Shown here in pieces: positions 45,150-54,327 of a stretch of 64,000 bases of DNA. Under the pieces are notes generated by a model. It was not told the DNA's origin, searched no databases, and saw nothing but the letters and a program-made list of their open reading frames with translations. Position 1 is the first letter of the stretch, and each line of letters starts with the position of its first letter. Both the position numbers and the translations under genes were made by a program. Location of the stretch: NCBI GenBank assembly GCA_947034885.2, contig OX344756.2:23171489-23235488 (forward strand), read 5' to 3'. This stretch comes from Thuidium tamariscinum. Its lineage: Eukaryota > Streptophyta > Bryopsida > Hypnales > Thuidiaceae.

Positions 45150-47439
45150 GTTCTGTTCTTCCAAAAAGTTTTATATTCAAATGGCACTATAAAGCCTTAC
45201 ATATTTCAAAATTAATGTTTTACTTATGTACTATATCTTATGAAAGTTTATCTCTCAATTCAACTTGAATTTTTCTTTGCATTTTTGTGTTATAAAGGTA
45301 GGCTTGTGGTCATACATTTATGGGTGTTTTATTATTGCAAATGGAAGTGTCTCCAGTAGTTCTTTCCCAAGAAGAAACTATCATGGAAACCCAAAACATG
45401 GATGTTACAAGTCAACCCCCCATTGGTGGTGAAGCGAGGAGAGGAGTCACAAGTGAAGACGTGGTGGAGGAATTCATGGATGAAGATGACAAGGACCTGT
45501 TGGAGGATGACCTCCGCCAATATCACAAGGTAGACTCTGTGAATACCATTGCAGGCTTGAGGATGAAGCCTGATCATCTGTTTCGGCTTCAAATTCCCTT
45601 GTGCCGGATGGTAGCGATGCCCATGGTAAGACCTACTTTGTCTTGCGATCTTGAATTGCTTGAACACGAATTTGCAAAGGGCTACCTCGACGGGGCAGCA
45701 GTTTTCTACGTCACAACCACAAATGAAGCCGGAGAAAGCTCCAAATTCACAGAGGAGGAGATAGAGAAATGGGGGCCTTTATGGAGAGAGAAGAATGAGA
45801 TCTTTGAAGCCCACATCCAGTCTGTTCCCGAATTGAGTTTCTTGAAGAACTTGAAGTTCTTTGTGTGTGACGGGAATCACCGCCTGCTGTCATGGATGAA
45901 TCATATTTCCCGGCTGCACTCCAAGGACATAACTTGGCACTATGCAGTGGACTCAATTGTGTTGGACACAAAGGGCAAAATCGAGGTAGCTATGCATGTC
46001 ATGTATGACATTAACAAGTAAGTTGTTTACTTGAGTTTGGTCTTTGAAGTTTTGTTTTATGTTTTTAGAAAATTTTGAAACTATTTCATCTTTGCTTATA
46101 TAATATGAAATGCATATATTTATAAAGCCTTGTTGAATTTCAGGTCTACAGAGGGCTCACACGTGAAGACCAATTTGGTTCATACCCTTTATAAGGTTCA
46201 GAAGTATGGGCTTTTACCCATAGAGCGCTTCAACGAAATGTTGAGGCCATCTGAGCTGAAACGCTGTTCTGCACAGAAATTGAGGAAGACGTGGTATTCT
46301 ATGCCACTGGAGGTCTTCACATCCTTCGTTTTTCGGGTATGAAATTATTGTGAAAATTCTTCTTTTCAATACAATGTATTTTAGTATATTCAGTTTTGTT
46401 CTTAAAGCTTTTGTTTACATTGATTGGCCTTGGAAATGTGCAGCAAGAGATTTCTCAAGCCGCAGATGCTGCAGTACGAAAGTACAACGAGATCACGCCA
46501 GAGGAAAAGAAAACTGCGGAGGGACTTGCTCATGCTATGAGATCTGCAGCACATGAGAGGACTGGGAAACTCAATGTGAAGATGTCAAAATTGGCCGCCG
46601 TTGCTAATCCGGCTAATGAGCCCGACTTTTTGAAAGAGGTAACTACTTTGCATACTTCAAAAAATTAAGCAAATGGTTTATACCTTGAAAATTAGAAGTG
46701 TGAATCTCACATCATTTTTTTCAGGTTGAGAAACATTGGACTACAAATGAGGTTCCCGAGATGACTCTGGAGAAACTCCAAATAGTTGCAACGTGCAATA
46801 CAACGGCAGCTCACAAGATCAAATTCTTGCAGTGGTGGAACTCTTCTATTCCCTCACGTGATGCAAGGCGTTTCCCACCTAGGCCAATGTCTAAGCTACT
46901 ACTTGGACCATTTCTAAACCGTTGTGTTTGGTATGCTGGGATAAGTAACTTACTTGAAGTTTGTTTTCAAGTTTAACAATTTTTGCATTTGATATTTATA
47001 ATAATTTGAATTTTCTATTCATGAGGCATAGTACTTTGAATCATGTAAATTGTAATTCTTTTTTCTTTGATCCAGATTGAGGATGCAGTGGTGGATATTT
47101 TTGAGGGTGTTGTGAGGCATGACAACATACCTATAGATATGAACGTTCCACAGAAACCAGAGACTCTCCTTGACTATTTGGAAGGTTGGAGAACTAAGAT
47201 CTGGGATCAAGGATTTCTAGCTCATCTTCGTGGAGCTAACTACTTCAAGAAAAGCGATAACTTCAACACCTTTGAGGGATCAAAGCAGGCAGTAAGAAGG
47301 GTTCTTTTCCGGTGAGTCTCTAAAAATCATAGCTCATGTTTGACATTATTGTTATTGAATGTCCTATAAGTCAATCTTTGCATTGGGGCAAAAAAAAAAA
47401 ATTTCAAAAAAATCTTGAATTGAAGTAGGAAATGAAAAA

Positions 47440-47520
47440 GTAGGGGGGTCCTTGAGCATCCTCCTCGACATAGCTCGGATCCGAGCTATATTGAGGAGGA
47501 TGATGAGGGACCCCCCTAGT
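47440..47520. repeat. GGATCC palindrome P7
   Basis: Core at 47474-47485 in ATAGCTCGGATCCGAGCTAT. The arms are TAGGGGGGTCC and GGACCCCCCTA. It lies in intron 5 of the ParB/methyltransferase-like gene. Confidence 0.84.
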
Positions 47521-47678
47521 TCTTGCCCATTGCAGAACTTGAAGTCTCAAAGTATAATTTTTTTTCATGTAAAACTGCGATTTTATAGTGAATTATGAGG
47601 AATGAAAAGTCCATTCTTGCATGTGATCACCAAATTTTTTTTTTGTGGAAATCAAAAAATCATGTAGGATATCAAAAA

Positions 47679-47759
47679 CTAGGGGGGTCCTTCACCTACC
47701 TCCAAGACTTAGCTCGGATCCGAGCTACCTCAAGGACGTTGCTGAAGGACCCCTCTAGT
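47679..47759. repeat. GGATCC palindrome P8
   Basis: Core at 47713-47724 in TAGCTCGGATCCGAGCTA. The arms are CTAGGGGGGTCC and GGACCCCTCTAG. It lies in the same intron as P7, about 240 bases away, and is followed by the same TTCTTG...TTGCAGA flank. Confidence 0.84.
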
Positions 47760-50269
47760 TCTTGTCTCTTGCAGACTTTGAAGTTAAAATTTTCCATCTC
47801 AAATTGAGAATTTAGAAAAAATACTTTGTAGTTGGTATCCTTTCAAAGAGGTTGTCAAATCATTTGGTAGTTGAGATTGAATTTTATCATTTGTATTTAT
47901 TGAGTCCTCTTGGAACTGCAGGTACTTCAAATATGAGCTCGAAGGTAAAGAAGCAATCAAGACTGAGGACCTACCTACCTTCTTGAAGAATTTTCTGGAC
48001 CGCAACTCCAAAGACTGCATGTATACTCCGACTCAGCTCAAGACCTTCACTACCTCACATCTCAGTGGTGGTGGATGGTACATTGACTGCCCCATCTCCT
48101 ACACGCATCCGTCAGAGGTAGAGTTGCGGGCTTCTTTGGAAGGACAAGGCACCATCAACATGGACGTTGACGAGTTTCCAGGACTTAGTGAGAATGAGAG
48201 GAAGAGGGCTATTGCAAAGAGGGAGACCATGGACAGGAGGAAGGCAACACGGATTCAACTGGCTTTGGAGCACAAGAAGAAGGAGGAGGCGGAGTGTTTG
48301 GCCAAATTGGCGGAGAAGGAGAAGGAGAAGGAGGAGAAGGACAAGGAGAAGGAGAAAGGTAAAGGAAAGAAGAAGGAAGAAGGAAGTGGCATTCCAACGT
48401 CGTCTGCAGTGGATGAGGGCTCCCAGATGCAGGGTGCATCACAAGGTGGGTTGAAGAGGAAGGCCGTACTTCCAGACTTCTCGGAGGAGGTTATAACACA
48501 AGGTACACAAGTCATTGCTCTTGGAGATGACGATGATGTCACCTCAGAGGAATTGCTTCTTGATGTCTCAATTTCAGAGGTGGTGGACAACGAAGGAGTC
48601 CGGGGACCGAACCCTTATACAGAGGTCATGGATTTTCTACAAAAGGTAATATTCTTCTTTCTCTTAGCAATGGAGATTGTTATTTGATTAATAAAGCGCT
48701 TATTTTCTAAACTTGTTCTTGGAAATACTCATGTATTGAATAAATGTTCTTGCAGATGGTCGTAGGTAAGGCCAGGGTGTATGACGGGGTCGTCAATTGA
48801 CAGCCAGGATTTGATCTCATGATCTTTGACTGCCAGGAGAACCTCCCAGTGCCAGAGATAGGGGGGTCGAAGCACATTCCTTATTGAAACGCAGATAAGG
48901 ACTACTTTACAATTTTCCAGGCTTTCAACTTTGCACACAAACATTTGCAGGACGATGGGTGCCTTGTAGTGTTTCATTCTTGGGGCCAGGACTCCTTGGA
49001 AACCATTGCAGGACTTCTTCAGGAGTATCCAAACATCAAGAAGAAGAAGGACTGGATGGGCATGAATCGGATGCACCTTACATCGGCAGTTCACCCCGAC
49101 CAAACGGTAAGACTCTATCATTTCATTATAATAATTTTATATATTTGAATTTGTTGCTTTTTATTGTTTTCTAATCTCATGTGAGTTTTGATTATGCCTG
49201 CAGACATTGAAGTTTGGCATCACCCTTTTTGTCAAACATCTGGGAGCCAAAGGGAAATCGAACTTTGAATTCAGGCGCTCTCAGACCATGCTGAAGGCAA
49301 AGGTATGCCTTCGGCGTGATGACTTGCTCATGAACTACACCACGGAGGACACGATGTTGGTGAATGACATGGATCGAATGGCGTGGCGAGGAGCTCGAGA
49401 GAAGGACCCGCGCTTCATTCAATTCATCATTGAGGGCACCACGGATGAAGGGGACATTGTGATAGACTGCACCGCTTCTACAGGTGAATTCTTGTTCTAC
49501 AACTTTTGCACAATGAAATTATTTTTATACAAGAACATTATGTAGATGATGTAAATTATGGTTTTTGGCAGGTGCATCCATTATTGCTTGCCGTGCTACC
49601 GGGAGGCATATTGTAGCGTTGGAGGAAGATAAGAGGATTTTCCAGCATGTCCTCTTGCCAATGAAGAAGTCTGCTTCTACAGTGATCGCAGATCCAAGTG
49701 TGGAGGAGCCCACAGTTGTGTTATCACAAGACCAAGAGGCCATGGTGATAGCACCTCGAAAATTTGTTCGGCGCCCTAAACCTAGTAAGTAAGTTTTTCC
49801 TAAATTCAATTTTCTCAAGTTCTTGATATTTGTTATGTTTCATACATCTAACAATGTTTCCATTGAATTTATAGCAGCGAGGGAGTGATCGCGCAGGACC
49901 AAGTCAACAAGAGACGAAGACTCATTTTGAGCCCAGAGAAGCCATTCGATCTTCCAGTCTATGCAGAGCAGCTAGCATCAGCGTTTGCGGAGTTTGGCAC
50001 TTCCAAACCCAAATCCCGTAAACCTTCGTACGCTCTAAATGTCTTAGAATTCATAGATGGATCAGCATCGGAAGGTAGAGAGACTTCAGACTCTTCTAGT
50101 GATAGGGACTCTGCAACGGAGTCTACTGCATATTAGACTCATGAGATTGACGTATCTCATAAGTCAAATCAGTATGTTTGGATTTTCATTATGATTGGAT
50201 TTGTGTGCTTTATGGCTACATGTTGAGTGATTTTCATATCCTTCAAAGTTAGCATCAAAAAAATAATAT

Positions 50270-50835
50270 TCATATCCTTCAAAGTTAGCATCCAACAAAA
50301 TGGGGATTTAAATAAATATTAACCTTCTTTAAAGTCTCTATGCAATTAATGGGGAGTGAAATAGCTAATCACCTTGTACATTGTCTTCATAAAAAAAATG
50401 GGGAGTCAAATCCCTAGACCCTTAAACCCTGCATCTACATCCAAAAAAGGTGAACTCCAAGAAATATTCACCTCTTGGAATATCTTTAAAAAAAATGGGG
50501 AGTGAAATAAATATAAACCTCCTACATTGTCTTCATGGCAAAAAAATTGGGTGTGAAATATATATTTACCTCCTTCCATGCTTCCATCCCAAAAAATGGG
50601 CATTGAAATAGACATTCACCTCCTAGAAAATCTTCGTCAAAAAAAATGGGAAAAGAAAAGATATTCACCTTCTAGAATGTCTCTACCAAACGAGATGGGG
50701 ACTGAAATCAATATTGACTTCCTACAATGTCTCTGACCAAAAAAATGGGGAATGAAATAAATATTCACTTCTTATAAGGTCTCCATCTTCAATAATGGGT
50801 GAGTGAATACAATATTTCATGTTTCTCGAAGTACA
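50270..50835 (+). repeat. Degenerate tandem array of about 55-bp units near the right end of element 3
   Basis: About ten units of the form AAAAAAATGGGGAGTGAAAT, AATATTCACCTCCTA, (A)TGTCTTCAT. It begins about 130 bases after the stop of the methyltransferase-like gene. Confidence 0.72.
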
Positions 50836-51007
50836 GTATACTTCCAAGAAATAAATGGTGAAGAATGGAAACAAACGTATGATCCTAAGGCTACTCAATT
50901 TTTTTCATCCAAAATTTGGAAATACAAGCTATTTTGATGAACCCCAAATTTTTAGATAAGAATTTCTAACCCAAAACTCTAACAATCCAAAAACAGTATA
51001 GATTTTT

Positions 51008-51135
51008 CAAAACCACGGTCATAGGTAAATCCACGGTTACAGATCCTCATCCATTTTTTTGGAAAAAAAATCCACTTTTTTGGCAAAAAAAAGTTCCTGC
51101 TCACAGGCTCACAGGCTCACACGATAGCAACCCTG
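51008..51135. repeat. Right terminal region of element 3
   Basis: From inside out: CCACGGTCATAGG and CCACGGTTACAG, poly-A/T, GCTCACAGGCTCACAGGCTC, then ...GATAGCAACCCTG at 51135. These are the same words as at the left end, inverted and in the same order. Confidence 0.7.
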
Positions 51136-51605
51136 TATTTCTATACATGAAAAAAAATTGCAATAAAAGAACTTGCACTATAACTATGTGTAATTGCTTA
51201 AGTGATTGGAAATAGGTTGGTTACCTTATCCCTTTTTAGTTTATTTTTATTTTTATTTTTATTCTTTAGTTTGTCACAAAGTACCCCTTCCAGTTTGATT
51301 CAACCCCTAAATGACGAGCCGGTGGCCATGGAATTGAGGAATTTTGATACCGTGGGAATCATTGGTTCAAAAAAATCTAAAAACACACGTTGGAAGTCAA
51401 AGCACTGTAGAAGATCTTCCTTTTCCACCCCTACTTCCGAGGATGAATGATTGCAATTTTGTCCTACATAGAAAGATTCCTTGAAGTTCATCGACCAAAA
51501 AATGGCTTGGGCGTCGTTTAAGGGTTAACAATCTTTTCCACCATCTTAGAGCAGCCAGTCTCCATCAATGCACCGACAGACATGCTAGAAAAGCAAGATT
51601 TAACT

Positions 51606-51942
51606 TACTAAAGAAGAAGGCTCAATAATCGCCCATCTAAGGGCTGAAACTGAATTTGGGGGAGGTGAAACATCTTCAAATATTTTTCAATACATTTTCT
51701 TTGAGAGACAAGTAGAATTAACATCTAACCCAAATCATTTCATATTTTTTGGAGCTTTGTGAAATTAGTTATCAAATTTCGAAGTTGAAAGGACATAGGG
51801 CTCTAAAATGGTGCCCTATCTAAAATGTACATTGTCAGTACACTATTGAAGGTTATAAAGAAGCAACATGTACAAATATTGTACATTTAAGGTAGGGCAC
51901 CATTTTAGAACCCGCTCCATTTAAGAGCCTTCTCCCTTACTA
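51606..51942. mobile_element. TTAAGGTA-family MITE copy
   Basis: Inverted relative to 32049-32381. Contains GCCCATCTAAGGGCTGAAAC, the AAATGGTGCCCTATCT / AGGTAGGGCACCATTT stem and a GGCTC(T)TTAAATGG-type end. Confidence 0.68.
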
Positions 51943-52317
51943 AGTTATTGTAGGAGAGAAATAGATGTGTTGATGGATGCCCTAGTCTGCCCAAACATTT
52001 TAAGTTTTTTTTGTAGATACAAAATTTTAAAAAGAAAATCAAATTCCTTTTTCAAGGTAGTTTTGGGAATTGTATTGAATAAATTGCAATTTTCCAAACA
52101 GAAAGGTGCGTAGGGTGCTATTGTTGTGCGTAGGTTGCAACAATTAATAATTTGAATGTTCTTCTTAATGCAACAAGCGAGTCCAAAAAAATGATGCAAG
52201 ACATTATATCGTACATTCCAAAGTAAGTCCCATGTACAAATTGGGACAAGATCCCGGCCGATTGTGCAACTCGTAGGACGATGACTGTATAGGACATCAA
52301 ACTTACGAGACAAAATA

Positions 52318-52790
52318 CAAATCACCTATTACAAATTACATAAAAAATTCACAATTTTCAAATAACAAAATATAAAACATAAATTATGAAAAATAGAATA
52401 ACTTTTTAAAAGCTCTACTAAAATAACATTTTGTAGTGCAATTTAGACAAAATATTTCAAAGTTTATGTAGGACATGTAAAGTGCACATACACGCACACT
52501 CACAAATGAAATTATTGATATCACTAAAATATTTAAAGTGTCCATTCTATTTAAGACCTAGAACAACAAAATTGCCATGAAGTAGTGTTAGAAAATGGAT
52601 GTGGGTGGAACTTTATATGCCCTACATAAAATTTGAAATATTTTGTCTACATTGCACTACAAAATGTTGTTCTATTAGAACTTTAAAAAGATTATTTTAT
52701 TTTTTGTAATTTGTCTTTTAAATTTTGTGATTTGTGCTTTTTGTTTTGTAATTATTTTGTGATAAGTGATTTATGTTTTGGATTGTAAAG
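52318..52790. mobile_element. Fold-back element of about 470 bp
   Basis: Long inverted arms pair 52318-52490 with 52605-52790. The best segment is ACATTTTGTAGTGCAAT(T/G)TAGACAAAATATTTCAAA. No coding sequence. Confidence 0.65.
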
Positions 52791-52981
52791 ACAATCCTTT
52801 ATATACACATGGGATGCTAGGAGGTGGAGCAAACTATGTACAATATGTAAAATAAATCATCCCTTAAAAAATAATCTAAAAACCTAATTTACTACCCTAA
52901 ATCCTAAAACTACCATCTTGTACAAGATAGCTACAATGGTTGTCTTGTACAATTTTGTTTAGGTTGATGTTCTATAGCATT

Positions 52982-53190
52982 CACTAGAAGAAATCCCTGT
53001 TTATTTCAACAGAACACGTCAAGTAGTTTGTGTTGAGATTGCATTGCTGAAAACGCGGAAAAAACACAAAAAAACACAAAAAAAATGCGTTTTTTGTATT
53101 TTCCTGCGTTTTCAGCAACACAATCTCAACACAATCTACCTGACGTGTTCTATTGAAATAAACAGGGATTTCTGCGTTTTCCTTCTAGTG
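52982..53190. mobile_element. 209-bp palindromic CACTA-type MITE
   Basis: Begins CACTAGAAGAAATCCCTG and ends with the inverse ...CTTCTAGTG. It is flanked by ATT on both sides (52979-52981, 53191-53193). The arms are nearly complementary throughout. Confidence 0.84.
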
Positions 53191-53383
53191 ATTACAAGCT
53201 CACAAGTTCAATGTCCAATACGGTTGTCATTTTGCAAATTCTACAATTGGCTAGGTCCTATGATCCAAGTCCAGATCTTGTGAGGATTTGTACAAGAGGC
53301 CTAGTTTGGATGGCACAATTTAACATTTTGCAAAAATGATAAACAACAAGCTTGGCATGTTTATAGAAGTTTTTGAAAATGTT

Positions 53384-53678
53384 TAAGGTACGTGGTTCAA
53401 AATCCACTCAAGCTCTAAAAGCACCCACCACTTCAAATGTACATTGCTTGTACATGTTGCTTTTTCATCTTTATAGGAATGTATAAACAATGCACATTTG
53501 AGAAAGCAGGCGATTTTAGAACCTTATGCCATTTCAACTTCAAAAATTCATAACTATTCTACAAAATTCCAAAAATATTAAACAACTTGGGTTAGATGTC
53601 AATTCTACTTGTTTTCCAAGGAAAAATTACTGAAAAATATATCAAGAAATTTCACCTCCTAAAATTCAGTTTCTGCTC
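53384..53678. mobile_element. TTAAGGTA-family MITE copy, worn
   Basis: Starts TTTAAGGTACG. Shares AATGTACATTGCTTGTACATG and AACAACTTGGGTTAGATGTC with 32049-32381. It abuts the next TTAA-type element. Confidence 0.62.
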
Positions 53679-54327
53679 TTAATCCCTAAGTGCCCAAGGC
53701 TTGTTTTGAGCTTCTTGGAATTTTCTCTAAGTTGTACAAAATGTCAAGATTTTGATAAGTTGTATCAATTTTTTTGAATTATAATCGTACAAATTCAAAT
53801 TAGATATGTTAGAGATTGCATAGGAAAAAAAAACACAACAATAGTACTTATGGAGAGAAAGATTATAATGTTTGACCATGAGGGTGTTAAAACTACAAAA
53901 GTGATGTAAAGTGTTTTTGTCCTCTTTTTGCAAGTTAATTCTAAAAAATTGGTGACCAAAAAAATGAGGTGAAAAGGCCTAACATATATAACTCCAATCA
54001 ATTTATGGCCCCTCAAAATCTATTCTACAATTTTTATAAATGAATTATGAATGTGATTTTTTCTCAAAGATCTAGTGTATTTGAGGCTCATTTTCAAGAG
54101 CGCTCAACACTACGGAAAGTCAAGATTGCAAGGGCCTTGCACAAAATCTTGTATAGAAAAATTACTATCATTCATTTTTCAAATTGGATTTTTGACACTA
54201 AAACTAGACTTCTAGAAGAACTTTTCAAAAATACAAATTATTAAAAATAACAAGTTGGTGAGATTTTATTTAACTTCAAAGTTTTGCAAACACCAGATTC
54301 TAGTGCCTTGGGGTAGTTAGGGGTTAA
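53679..54327. mobile_element. 0.65-kb TTAA-flanked element, second family
   Basis: The left end TTAATCCCTAAGTGCCCAAGG pairs imperfectly with the right end, which reads inwards TTAACCCCTAACTACCCCAAGG. TTAA lies at both borders (53679-53682, 54324-54327). No transposase. Confidence 0.6.

Larger units (their letters stand above)
45320..50136 (+). pseudogene. ParB-like domain fused to beta-class DNA methyltransferase-like region, ten exons
   Basis: Exons: 45320-46017, 46144-46336, 46444-46638, 46725-about 46930, 47076-47311, 47922-48645, 48756-49106, 49204-49483, 49572-49788, 49875-50136, nearly all with GT-AG sites in matching phase; about 1,120 residues. Residues about 60-235 are ParB-like, with FFVCDGNHRLLSW near 180 (ParB/Srx DGHHR-type motif). 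Exon 6 has a Lys/Glu-rich helix. Exon 7 carries the region where a DPPY motif belongs, as FDLMIFDCQENLP, then LQDDGCLVVFH. Exons 8-9 carry a motif I-like DIVIDCTASTG...GRHIVALEEDKRIF. The order DPPY-region first, SAM-binding motif last, is that of permuted beta-class N4C/N6A methyltransferases, which in phages are often joined to ParB domains. Exon 7 has TGA at 48798 and 48885 (both explicable from CGA), and exon 4 to 5 lacks a good phase-0 donor. This copy is probably inactive. Confidence 0.72.
36108..51135. mobile_element. 15.0-kb MULE-type element carrying a ParB/DNA-methyltransferase-like gene (element 3)
   Basis: The boundaries come from the direct repeat TATTTCTATA at 36098-36107 and 51136-51145. 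The ends read inwards CAACGACGCTAGCGTGCGAG (left) and CAGGGTTGCTATCGTGTGAG (right), which match at 14 of 20 positions. Both sides continue with GTGAGCCT repeats, a poly-A/T stretch and a CCTATGACCGTGG word. Inside are a MULE transposase (36650-40686, minus), a possible first exon (41445-41750), a two-exon gene (43049-45149), the ten-exon ParB/methyltransferase-like gene (45320-50136), eight GGATCC palindromes and a tandem array near the right end. A 10-bp duplication is within the 8-11 bp range of MULEs. The CAGGG start is unusual for MULEs and is noted separately. Confidence 0.72.

Noticed and set aside
36108-51135. Calling element 3 a hAT element because its right end begins CAGGGTTGC
   Set aside because: The encoded transposase has WRKY-GCM1-like and SWIM fingers, not BED/DUF659/hAT-C, and the shared flank is 10 bp rather than 8.
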